Below, in pieces: positions 1 to 9,989 of a stretch of DNA of 64,000 nt. Within the stretch, counting starts at the first letter, position 1. Every line of letters starts with the position of its first letter. Below the pieces are notes generated by a model, which ran no database searches, had not been told where the DNA came from, and saw only the letters and a list, made by a program, of their open reading frames with translations. Source of the DNA: Volutella citrinella (lineage: Eukaryota > Ascomycota > Sordariomycetes > Hypocreales > Nectriaceae); assembly GCA_034401135.1 (NCBI GenBank), contig JAWZSP010000003.1, positions 5,270,001 through 5,334,000 on the forward strand. The letters run 5' to 3'. The position numbers and the translations under genes are program-made.

Positions 1-61
1 GGGTGGTTTTTGGGGCCCTATGGGATTAGTTGATATTTTCAGGGCTATTGATAGAAAAGGC

Positions 62-424
62 TTACCCAATAACCGGGCAACTAAGGCGGGAAAACTGAAT
101 CACGTCCTCCTGATAAAAGAATTCGAGAGCGAACATTCCGTTGGAACTCAGAAATCCAGTGAGTCCAGGGAGTTCATGCGACCGGCGGAGAGCCGTCTTA
201 AAGTCCCAGCTGTCTTGAGTACCGCCGGAGAAGTCGTCGGTGATTGTCATGCTCATCTGGTCAATTGACGCAAACTCTTTCCCAAACTGGAATGCGGCAA
301 AACTGATGCCGTTGAGATAGACGTTGGTAGGGAGGGTGCATTGGACCGCAGGGACCCTCTGGGGGGCTGCCAGGGCCGAAGGTAAGGAAGCGAGGAAAGT
401 GGCAAGAATAGTAGTGAGGTGCAT
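62..424 (-). CDS. Small secreted protein, unassigned
   Basis: A single-exon 120-aa reading frame. It opens with a typical secretion signal: a hydrophobic run of about 18 residues ending at A-L-A-A-P, so cleavage near residue 19-20 is likely. The mature part has only two cysteines, near residues 29 and 116, which could join the two ends by one disulfide. The middle is rich in Phe, Ser and Asp (for example ITDDFSGGTQDSWDF). I do not recognise a domain. The length, signal peptide and lack of homology cues fit the general class of fungal small secreted proteins. The start is the only Met before the signal peptide. No function is proposed. Confidence 0.6.
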   Translation of the reverse strand: MHLTTILATFLASLPSALAAPQRVPAVQCTLPTNVYLNGISFAAFQFGKEFASIDQMSMTITDDFSGGTQDSWDFKTALRRSHELPGLTGFLSSNGMFALEFFYQEDVIQFSRLSCPVIG

Positions 425-1149
425 TTTGGCTAGATGCGTAGAGTGTTGGGGGATTGGAGTGTTGTAGTCTGGTGTCTGACAGCTAATGAGTTGAGACTAC
501 GGTTTCTTGGTAGAGGCATGCAGCGGAATAATGCCAGCTTTTTAAGTACAAGTGTGGGTGATTCCACGACAATTTCTTTCTAGCTAAGCTTATTATTTTC
601 ACATTCTGCAGGCGTTGTTCCCGGCGATGGTCTGTGTACTCCTCTGCATTGCGCCCAGCTTTAGCTTGACCCATTGGCCATCCTACATGTAGGCTTGGGC
701 GAATCCTGTGCTTTTATGGCTGCTCTGTCGATAATCAGTGGGCCCTACACCTGGCTGGGTTTTATTCGTGAAGATTTGAGAATGCCTTGGTACGGCTTGG
801 TTATTAGGGACGAAGGAGGAGGCTAATAAAGAAATCAGGGTCCTAGCCTGCTAAAATGCGTCCTGGGCGCTGACTCGGTGCGCAGTGGATACCTGCAGGA
901 CATTCAGGAATCGATCCTAAAGGAAGAAACTTGGCATACACCGCATTTCACTTGAACATCGGCATCTAGACATCCTGCTACCTGCTTGGCATTTTGAAGC
1001 TGGGGCAATCGGACCGTGGGACTTTGAATGAACAGGCATACTGACTGTATTAGCTGGCCTAATCTAGAGAAACAATCTTTTGCAACTTCCTTCTTTTTAT
1101 CCAATCTGTCGTGACCTATCCCGATTCCTATCCAGACACAGCCTGATTC
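425..1149. other. Gene-free stretch
   Basis: About 0.7 kb between two minus-strand genes. It must hold the promoter of the small secreted protein (right of 424) and the 3' end of the MYND gene. Only short ORFs (up to 66 codons) occur, none with protein-like composition. Confidence 0.5.
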
Positions 1150-2253
1150 CTATTCAGTTCCCTGCTGCCCAAGGGGCTTGATCAGCGCCAGCGCCCCAGG
1201 TGTCTCGACCCAGGCGCCGTAGCAGTAGCCAACTATCAGATTCGCCTCGGCCTCGGACATGGGCGAGAACATGCTCGGCCTGGACGCCATAGCCGTGGCC
1301 GCGTCGTTGACCATGAGGGGCCAAAAATGCGGGTTGTACGCCTGCACTGACTCGCACAGCTGCTTGACCTGCGCCTTGACCTCGTCAACGAGCGCCGAGA
1401 CCTCGTCGGGCCCGAACGCGAGCACCTCGGGCCGCGAGTCAGCGAGGTCGCTGACGAAGCCCTGGCGGAGGACGTCGACGACGTCGGGCGGCAGAGGGCC
1501 CCGCGCATTTCTGCACGCGTCCTGCAGCATCTGCAAGTCCAGCAGGGCGCGGATCTTGACGAGCGTGACGGCCACGGTGTGGCTCATGCGGATGAAGTCG
1601 CCCGTCCACGACTTGGCCGTCACGGGCTCGAGCACATTAGCGCCCTCGGTGTCGAGGAACGGCAGGTCCGGGTTGCCGTACTCGTGGGACTTGTCGTCGG
1701 CCGTCGTGGCCCACCACTTGACGAAGTCGTAGGCGGCCTGATCCCTGCCCAGGCGGAGGTGGAGGTGCGGGACGATCTCGCGGACGCCCATGTTGTCGGC
1801 GCGCGAGAGCCGGAGCAGGCCCAGGAGGTGGTCCAGCGCGACCTTCACGGCCTCGGCGTTTCCGTTGAGCAGCCCGAAGTTGAGCAGCGTCGCGTCGGCC
1901 ACGTCGTAGCGCGCCTTCATGTACGAGCGCGTCTCGTGGATGCCCCAGAATAGCCCGACGGCCGTCTCAAAGGGCCGCGGCGGCGTCAGCGCGTCGCCCT
2001 CGAACTCGTTGAGCTTCTTCTCCTCCTTGGCCATGGTGGCGATGGCCTTCTTGACCGTCGTGCATGCCTTCTTGTGCGATGGGCGGTCTGATCTTTGGTG
2101 TTCTGGCCCGCAGTAGTAGGCCACCTGGCAGCCCGAGCAGCGGAGGAGGCTGGTCGTCTGCGCGCATACCTCGCACTGCCGGGGCGTCAGAGGGCCCCAG
2201 AGTGCCTCGAGGTCAATCTTGCCGTCCATGGCTGCGTGTCGAGTCCGCGACAC
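1150..2253 (-). CDS. MYND-type zinc finger protein
   Basis: An uninterrupted 367-aa frame. Residues 27-64 carry a full MYND finger: C27-x2-C30, C39-x2-C42, C48-x3-H52 and H60-x3-C64, which binds two zinc ions and usually serves protein-protein contact. The remaining 300 residues are largely helical with many charged residues and show no second domain I can name; no SET motifs are visible, so it is probably not a SMYD methyltransferase. The start may be the Met at 2253 or the one at 2229 (residue 9); both keep the finger. GC is clearly higher than in the flanks, as expected for coding DNA. Fungal genomes hold many such MYND proteins of unknown role. Confidence 0.8.
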   Translation of the reverse strand: MSRTRHAAMDGKIDLEALWGPLTPRQCEVCAQTTSLLRCSGCQVAYYCGPEHQRSDRPSHKKACTTVKKAIATMAKEEKKLNEFEGDALTPPRPFETAVGLFWGIHETRSYMKARYDVADATLLNFGLLNGNAEAVKVALDHLLGLLRLSRADNMGVREIVPHLHLRLGRDQAAYDFVKWWATTADDKSHEYGNPDLPFLDTEGANVLEPVTAKSWTGDFIRMSHTVAVTLVKIRALLDLQMLQDACRNARGPLPPDVVDVLRQGFVSDLADSRPEVLAFGPDEVSALVDEVKAQVKQLCESVQAYNPHFWPLMVNDAATAMASRPSMFSPMSEAEANLIVGYCYGAWVETPGALALIKPLGQQGTE

Positions 2254-4461
2254 GACGGCCCGACGCCATGTGGCGGATCATCGAGTTTCGATGCCCTAAG
2301 ATGGCTGACTAAGCTCAGTTGGTGTAGGGTAGCATTGTCTGTCAACGTGAACGCCGATGGCGGGCAAGTGAGTGGTTGTATGTGCAAGACATGATGACTT
2401 CGTTGCTTTGGTTGAAATGTTATGAAATGACTAGGCACAACGGAGGCTAAACATATTGAAGGGTATCCCAATATTAGCAATTATGTCAACTTGAAAATTG
2501 AGCATTTCGTGTCGACAGGGCTCGCGCAAAAGCAAAAACAGCACAAAGTTAATTCTCAATAATGACACGGGCCAAGAATAATAACACTGCGCATCCGTAC
2601 AGCTGAAATCTCTGTTTTTGTCAGCCGGAGTGTGTACTGAGCTTTGCTTGTTGGAGTATCCACCATAGATCGTACCGTGAAAAGTTGCATGAAGCCAGCC
2701 ATTCCATAGACTTGACTGCACACCGCACATTTTGCCCCTCTCGTGGCTTTGTCAAAAGCGCAACCCTACCAAATTCTGTGCCCTAGCAACTGATGAACAG
2801 ACAAGACCACATTTAAGCTCTGGTGGGGCGTTTGTCTCGGGGCAATTAAGGATTTCCGAAACAAGGGCTTGCATGAACGTCAGCCGTGGCAGTGTTGTTT
2901 CGCATTCCTCGTTCGCATCAAGGATCAATAGCACGGGTGCTTGCAGGACCCTGGTTTTCAATGTAGGCTCAGGCATCCCGCCTCGTGGCTTCGGTATCGC
3001 GGCTGGGTAATTGAATGAAACTGGCAAACTTCCCTAGACATGCCGCCGGATTCTGAGCTGAGCTTGGCATCGATGGGGTGGAAGCAGACTAGCCGCCGGG
3101 GCTGTCAGCCGGGAAGCCACAGCGCCATCGTTTGAGCCTCAAGCTTGGCAGCACGACGTCTTCGTCCATGTTATGCATTGAGGCGCAACAAGTGGCTCCA
3201 GCAAGATGTTTTCGAAACGAATTGCACACGGACCAAGGAACGAGAAGCAGCACCATCGGACCATGAGGCTGACAGAGCCCCCTAGCCGAATTGGTCACTG
3301 CGAGGACTATAAGCTGGAGCTCTCTGGGGCCGATGACAGCAGTTCCAACCCCCCTGGCTGTCTGCGGGAGTTATTCGGGGTTGGTACGGGATCATCGCCA
3401 TCCTGGAGCCATCAACTGGCGGTCGACCGAGCTGTCACCAACGTGAGAGACCCGGTTATGCGGCAGCACAGCGCAGTCAAGGCGGGTGGAGAATGCTCCT
3501 CGCGTGACCATGTTTTAAATGGAGACGCCGGCAAGGATCGGTAAATCTGTGAGATGTATGGTGATGGAAATCCGTAGCACAGTAGCAGTGCATTTGTTTG
3601 CTGTGTGTGCGCAGCAAGACCGTTGCATCTGCGACTCTGACCCGCAGAGCACCGCCCAAAGGGGTGGAGGAATAGGTCAATCGTACATGGGGTTGCGCCA
3701 ACCAAGGGCCACAGCCACAGGGAAATACCACTTGGTGTTGGTCGGATCTTCGTTTAGGGCCGATATACTGCAGATGCAGCCACAGAGTGCGGCCACGATG
3801 GGAGCACCATGGTCCAATCTCGACGCTTCGGAATCATCACGCATGGCCGGACACATTAACCGGTGCCCTCTTTTGCTCCCCGATATCGAGGCAGCGTCCA
3901 ACAAGTTTTCAACGCCGCTGGCCTGCGTCCGGGCGGGCGGGGGAAGGACGCTGTTATTACCCGAGCGCAAAACACACCCAATGAGACACTTGTCCAAAAC
4001 CCCAATGTCTCCAGGTTGCCCCAGTCTCCAGAGCTTTCCCCACAAGCGAAGCAAATAGAGTTGAAGCTGCTCTAGGCAGCCGTCAAAACCCCAAGGCCCT
4101 TTGCTCACAAAAGGTGGGAGCGGCACCCCACTGCAGACGCCGGGCATCGCCTGGTGGTCTCCCATCAGCCGTGATTCGCGCGCTTCGCATTTCTACTCTT
4201 CTCCAGGTCCTCTTTGGTGCATGGCCATGGAAGAACCTGCTGCTCATGAGATACCTGCCCGGTTATTCACGCGCAATTCCCGACAAGGTTCGTGGCTGCG
4301 GGTGGGTTCGCGGGATACCGCAAGCGGACGCCCGGCTTCGTTCCGGCAATGCTGTCTCGCTCGTCTATATATGCATCCCACTGCCTTTCAATCTCCTCTC
4401 GATCAATGTGAATATTTAGTACGTGATTGTTTTGTAAGCCTGCACCAAGGCTGCCGTCAAA
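2254..4461. other. Gene-poor stretch, divergent promoter region
   Basis: 2.2 kb between the divergent MYND and sugar-carrier genes. ORFs of 160-180 codons exist on both strands around 3.5-4.2 kb, but they overlap each other, lack biased codon use and match no family I know. I see no RNA gene or repeat. Confidence 0.5.
4366..4372 (+). promoter_or_regulatory. TATA-like box of the sugar carrier gene
   Basis: TATATAT 90 nt upstream of the ATG at 4462, in a pyrimidine-rich context common in fungal core promoters. Position and sequence only; no transcript data. Confidence 0.4.
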
Positions 4462-6278
4462 ATGCAGAGCCTCCCAGGATTCAATGTCGCCAACCACCTG
4501 GAGAAGCGCTCGCTTCTCATTGCCATCAACTGCATCGCCGCCCTCTCCATCTTCTTCTTCGGATATGACCAGGGTAATACTAATCGTCCAATGGCGCATT
4601 CAAGTAAAAGCTAACGTGACATTAGGTATGATGGGAGGCGTCAACAACGCCAAGGATTACATCGATCTCATGGGCTTTGGCTACGTCGACGAAGCGACTG
4701 GAAACCCCGTCATCACCGACAGCCTGCTCCAGGGCGGAATCGTGTCCGTCTACTATCTCGGTACACTGTTTGGATGTCTCCTCGGTGGATGGACCGGAGA
4801 CAAGGTTGGCCGGATCAAGACGATTGCCCTCGGCTCTGTGTGGGCCGTCATCGGCGCCTCACTACAATGTTCTGCCATGAACCCCAACTGGATGATTTGC
4901 TGTGAGTGCAAGACGCGGAGGCATGATTGAGTTGAACCTCTCGTCGTACTGACCGATACAGCGCGCTTCGTCAACGGCATCGGCACCGGAATCCTCAACG
5001 CCATTGTGCCCGTGTGGGCGACTGAGACGGCCGAGCACACCTCGCGGGGTCAGTTCATCGCCATCGAGTTCACCCTCAACATCTTTGGTGTCGTTGTCGC
5101 CTACTGGCTCGAGTTTGGCCTGTCCTTCATCGACGGCGGCGCATCGCCCATTCGTTGGCGGTTCCCCATCGCTTTCCAGATCATCCCGCTCCTCATGCTC
5201 TTCGCGTTCGTCTGGTTCTTCCCCGAGTCGCCCCGATGGCTGGTCAAGATGGGCCGCGACGACGAGGCCCAGTACATCCTTAAGCGCCTCCGGGGTTCCG
5301 ATGGCGATGATGCCGTCCGCGCCCACGCCGAGTACCTGGACATTCGCAACATTGCCGAGCTCGAGGTCAAGGAGTCGAGCAAGAACTCGTACTTTCACAT
5401 GTTGTTCGGCATTGGGTCGGGCGAGCTGCACACTGGTCGACGTGTCCAGCTGGTCATCTGGCTGCAGATTATCCAAGAATGGGTCGGGTAAGCCTCTGGC
5501 ATTGTGTGTTGCTGTGTTTTGCCATTCAGTATATTAATTCGATGGCAGCATCGCCGGAGTCACCGTCTACGCGCCAACCATCTTCCGCATGGCCGGTTTC
5601 TCGTCCGAGAAGAGCCAGTGGATAAGCGGCCTCAACAACATCTTCTACATGTTCGCGACGCTCATCTGCGTCTTCACGCTGGACCGCATCGGGCGGCGGT
5701 GGACGCTCTACTGGGGCGCCGTCGGACAGGGCATCGCCATGTTCCTCGCGGCGGCGTTTTGTAGGGTCAGCAAGGAGGCGGGAGACGCGGGAAACGAGGC
5801 CAAGGCTAGCGCGTATGGAGCGGCTGCCGCGTCGTTCGTCTTCATCTTCACATTTGTGTTTGGCGCGACGTGGCTGACAGTGCCTTGGCTGTACCCGGCC
5901 GAGATCTTCCCGCTGCAGGTGCGGGCAAAGGGCAACGCGTGGGGTGTGTTTGGCTGGAGCATCGGCAATGGCTGGCTGACGCTGCTGTGCCCCGTCATGT
6001 TCGACGCCATTGGCGAGAACACGCTGCACATCTTTGGCGCGTGCAACATCCTGGCCATCCCCGTCGTCTGGGCGCTGTACCCGGAGAGCAACCAGCGCAC
6101 GCTCGAGGAGATGGACCTGCTGTTCGCCGCTGACACGCCCTGGGTCTGGGACGCCGAGGCCACCTTTGCGCGTCTCAAGGCCGAGACGCCGGGGCTACTG
6201 TCGACGGGCGGACAGCGGAGCAAGCTCGAAGATCCGGAGATGGTTCTGGCAACTGACAAGCGTGGAGAATCCCAGTAG
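4462..6278 (+). CDS. MFS sugar (hexose-type) transporter
   Basis: Exons 4462-4573, 4626-4901, 4962-5487 and 5549-6278 give 547 aa; introns at 4574-4625, 4902-4961 and 5488-5548 have canonical ends and keep frame. It is a proton-coupled sugar porter of the plasma membrane, twelve segments expected. Family signatures visible: FFFGYDQG in helix 1, GDKVGRIK after helix 2, PESPRWL ahead of the central loop, DRIGRR after helix 8, PAEIFPLQVRAKG after helix 10 and PESNQRTLEEMD at the end of helix 12. The start is the Met just before helix 1. Length is normal for the family. The substrate cannot be read from sequence; fungal members take hexoses, pentoses or quinate. It lies apart from the sugar-acid cluster at 54-64 kb. 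Confidence 0.92.
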
Positions 6279-6794
6279 AACGGGTGTCGCTTGCTGGCTG
6301 TGGCCGCATGTAAACGTCAGATACACAGTACTTACGGAGCAGTCTATAGCAGGATCCCAATTGAGCATGACAAGTGACCTTGTTTCCAGTCACCGGTGAT
6401 AAGCCGGAGCGAGAAAAGAGTTGGAAGGAGCCACGCTAAGGAAAGCACCGACCACCCGAAGCGTCAGGCGGGACAGTGTTAATCCGCCATCCCGAGAAAG
6501 GTGATGACGTCAGCTGTTTCGCCAGCCTCCCGTTGGCCCCCGTGGCTTTCGCATAAGGATGCCCTGGCTGTTGGCGGCGCAGCTGAAGAAAAGCCCAGGC
6601 CTGGCGAGGCAGACTCACCCAGCTCAGCCCTCGACGCTTCCCTCATCCATCCTGCCACACCGTATCAATTGTCCTCCATAAAACGCCAAGCATCCGGCCT
6701 CGAGTTTCCGTCACGTCACACGCCCTCGACCGTCAATCGTTCCACAAGCGCATCCCCATCCCCGGAACATCGCAAAATCCGCTCCGCCGCAGTA
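6279..6794. other. Intergenic, promoter of the Cys-rich tail gene
   Basis: 0.5 kb. The reading frame of the next gene stays open upstream to about 6501, but that part is Ser/Pro-rich with no clear composition bias, so I treat it as 5' leader. Otherwise nothing seen. Confidence 0.45.
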
Positions 6795-7100
6795 ATGGCC
6801 TTGGCACAGCAGCAAGATGGCGGTGTAGCCCCGCAGCAGCAGCAGCAGCAGCAGCAAGACACGGTGGTGCAATCCCACCAGCCCAAGGCACACCAAGGCA
6901 TGGGTACGTCAACTTCCGTCTTCCGATTCATCCACAACCCCTCTCGCTGACGCTCTCCAGACCCCCAGCAGCCGCACCCCGAGTCTGATGCCCGACTGCG
7001 CGGCGGAGAAGGTCGCGGCGGCATGTGCCCCGGTCGCTTCTGCTTCATCATTCCCTGCCCCATCCCCTGCGACTGCTGCATCATTCCTTGCCCCTGCTAG
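6795..7100 (+). CDS. 82-aa protein with poly-Gln and Cys-rich (CYSTM-like) tail
   Basis: Exons 6795-6903 and 6961-7100, intron 6904-6960 (GTACGT..CAG). The N-terminal half is soluble and Gln-rich, including a run of seven CAG codons (6834-6854). The last 25 residues hold eight cysteines among Ile, Pro and Phe: spacing C-x4-C-x4-C-x3-C-x-C-C-x3-C-x-C, ending at the stop. This layout, a polar Gln/Pro/Gly-rich head and a short hydrophobic Cys-Pro tail, resembles CYSTM-type proteins, which sit at membranes and may be palmitoylated. There is no signal peptide. The splice joins the frame exactly and the Cys tail follows it, which strongly supports the model. An in-frame Met at 6501 could extend it. 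Function unknown; stress tolerance is the usual suggestion for CYSTM proteins. Confidence 0.75.
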
Positions 7101-8514
7101 AGGCAGGCGGCGAAGGGCTTTGGCGGCGAGTTTGCGGCACTCGTGTTGGTCCTGCTGATGTATGGATACCTCTGCAGGCCGTGGACCGTGGTGCATGTTG
7201 GTTTCTGCTGATTTAATACCCCTGCGAATCGCGCAATCATTGTCAAGAGGGACGACTCGTGGCAAGGACTGTTGTGGCACAATAGTTAACATGTACCGGC
7301 GCTCCCGATAGTTGACAAGTTACTTTCAATGCTACCAGACTGCTTCAATAGACCCGAATCGCATCGTGCAGTGCCTGTCTACTGCTAATTTCTCCAATCG
7401 CCGCCGCTCCATTATCGGAGGTTGCAATGGGCATTATGTCGCCCCCACCTCGATGAAATGGCAGATTCTGCCTATTCACAAGCTAGTGGTTTCTTTCTGG
7501 TTGAACTAACTACATTCATGATGATTCACCTCTTGACAAGTTTATCTAGACCACGTTGTCGTGACAAGTCCCGTTGCTGGTCTCTCAATCCGGCATTCGA
7601 CATCAATACCTGCACACCGTAGGCACAGTTCCGGTTCTACCGCGACGACGTCGACTTACCCACAATTGCCGAGGAATTACAACAGCGTTGTTGTCATTGA
7701 ACCACCCATGCACGCCGTTTGCGTCATGGGATAGCCTCTAAAAGTTGAATAGTCTAGGGCGGAGTAAAGCGCCTGGTTGCGCCGCGTACTCGAGACGGGG
7801 TCTCACTGTAGAAGACTGCTTACTGATAAATGAATATTTGAGTCCAATGAAGCCCAAGATGCGTGGAATGGGCCAAATTCGGCTGTCGTTACATCATACA
7901 TCTGTGTTCATTGCACATGACCCATCTGACAGGGTGACTGATATTGGTATTCTCGAATCCGAGATTAGCGAGGGGAGCGTTGCTGAAGCCGACAAGTTTA
8001 CCCATATGGGGAGCTGTGCCTCATTGATTTCCCTTATGCTGCAAGAAAACCAATCTGGACACGCTATGCCTGTTAGATGCCTTCCCTTATGTCTGCGTTT
8101 ACCTCGGAAAAATGTAATCTGGCGGCACGGATAGGCTATTAAACAACCTTGGAGGACGATAGTTGCCAGATGGTGCGACTTCGAGCCGATGCCGGGTGCT
8201 GTTGCAGAAACGCAGTTAGTGCTTCATGATGGTGTGTGGACAAACAACTGCTTGCGGCAGCTGGTGATAACATTGCACTTGGTAGAGTCAAGGGCCCATC
8301 GTGTAGCGACAATTACAGAGCGGATGAGGAGTTGCCAGACACACTCTAGCCAGGAAAAGTTTATTTCTCTTCAACATAAATAGAGGACATGCTCCTCACA
8401 CATCGCCCAGTCTTCCCTGGCAGAGCACCCTTCCAAGACTGTCAACCAGCAATCCCAGCCCATCTGACAGCGCAATTCTACAACTCTACACATCTACAAC
8501 CTGCAAAATCCACC
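7101..8514. other. Intergenic stretch
   Basis: 1.4 kb between two plus-strand genes. An open frame near 7745-8134 lacks an ATG at its start and shows no coding bias. The right end is the HsbA-like promoter. Confidence 0.5.
8376..8382 (+). promoter_or_regulatory. TATA-like box of the HsbA-like gene
   Basis: ATAAATA about 135 nt upstream of the ATG at 8515, followed by a CA-rich leader with repeated ctaca/ctaca words typical of strongly expressed secreted-protein genes in fungi. Confidence 0.4.
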
Positions 8515-9231
8515 ATGCACTTTCTCAACACCCTAGCCCTTGGCCTTGTCGGCTTTGCTTCCGCTATTCCTCATCTTGGCAAGCGGGACTTTGCCCTCAT
8601 CCAGAGCAACACTGCCGCGTTGAAGACGGCGCTCACGACGCTCGACACCAAGGTCCAAGCCTTTACCGGAACATTCTTTGAGAGCCTGGGTGTCATGAAT
8701 GGCCTGCACGGCGTGCAGACTGACCTCTTGACCCTGCTGACCCACGTTGAGGAACATGCCATGGACGATGGCCTTTTTACCGACAGCCAGGCGGTGACTT
8801 TAGGTACAGCTGGACAGGAGGTGGCTGCCATTCTCGAGGTTCTCTTTCCGCACGTCATCCGCAAGGTAAGTACCATGCTTCTCTCACCTGTGATTGATCC
8901 GTGCTAGATGTCTGGATAGGCAAATGCTCTCAAACGAAGCCCGTACATTGAAATCTTCGTTGGTTCGGGCCAGGAAAGCAAGGTACGCGGGTCGTGTGGT
9001 GTTACAGATGTCGCTCCAGCTAACAAGTTGCTAGGCCTACGGTGATGTTTTGGTGGCCACTATCAGGAACAATGGTAGGTATAATTGTCAATGATTATGT
9101 GATTTGATGATGCTTGTTGCTAATAATATCTTGTCTTTGTAGTTGGATCGTCCCACCACGCTGCTCTTGATGCCACCGCGGCTGCAGTCACAGCAGGTTT
9201 CCAGACCGTCATGGACGCCCTTGCCCTCTAG
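8515..9231 (+). CDS. HsbA-like secreted hydrophobic-surface-binding protein
   Basis: Exons 8515-8865, 8920-8982, 9035-9074 and 9143-9231 give 180 aa; all three introns are GT..AG and keep frame. A signal peptide covers about residues 1-17, followed by a Lys-Arg pair at about 20-21 that may be a Kex2 site. The mature part is helical with regular Leu/Thr/Ala spacing (LKTALTTLDTKVQAF and similar), has no cysteine to speak of, and matches the size and pattern of the HsbA / galactomannoprotein family. In Aspergillus oryzae the founding member binds hydrophobic surfaces and recruits cutinase; others are cell-wall antigens. Role here by family inference only. Assignment rests on overall pattern, so a related helical family is possible. 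Confidence 0.75.
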
Positions 9232-9989
9232 ACGGCACTGCGCGCTGTGATTTGCAAGCTTTCGTAGCTTGGATTTGGCAGTGATTGCAACCAATGACGA
9301 TGAGGATTGAGGATGATGCCAATTGGTGGTTGTTGCGGACTGACATATCAAGGAGAAGGCAACTCTGGTCAAATTGATACTGAAGAGTATTCTTCTCTGA
9401 TACTTGCGATATGACTAGCGTAGATAATTGAATCCGTTGCCTGGACCTTTTCTGAATTGTGCTGTTCATGCGGCACACTGTTCTGGTTATACGTGCTTTG
9501 ATCAGCATAGGAAGGCGAATAGCCCAATCTCCACCTATCGAATGCCAAACTTTTTGCTTTTCAAATCATCCAGATGTCTCATTCGCGTATTGCAATTTCA
9601 ATGGTCCCTCGTAGCTAGGTCATCCCTCGAATGCTGTCCCACCGTGCTCTGGGATTCCATCTCCAGCCTCCCATGACGTACAGGCCCAGCAGCATTTAAG
9701 TGGCGGATAAGGGTGCAACGGTGTTCGAGATAGCGAGGCACACAGCACAAAGGGTCGTTGCCGAGACAAGCCGAAGAGCACGCCATTGACGCTTCGAGTG
9801 GCTGAATGTGCCGCACGGCCCCACCCCTTGCTTCTCTCTGGACGCCCCAACGGGACTGTCGGAGCGGGTGGGTGGGGGGTTTGCAGGTCGTGGCCGGCCA
9901 AAATCAAACCGCCCCTCACTCGTTGGCCAAAGATTTCGATTTCTTCTTACTTCCTTGCTCACCGCGGCGAGGACGGAAATATTGCCATC
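9232..9989. other. Intergenic stretch
   Basis: 0.75 kb between two plus-strand genes; short overlapping ORFs only. Nothing else seen. Confidence 0.45.

Noticed and set aside
1150..2253. SET-domain lysine methyltransferase (SMYD type)
   Set aside because: Only the MYND finger is visible; the SET motifs are absent.
3519..4165. Overlapping 179- and 162-codon ORFs on opposite strands
   Set aside because: No coding bias, no domain, no signal peptide; each is as likely as the other.
4462..6278. The hexose-type carrier as part of the sugar-acid cluster
   Set aside because: It lies about 48 kb away with many unrelated genes between.
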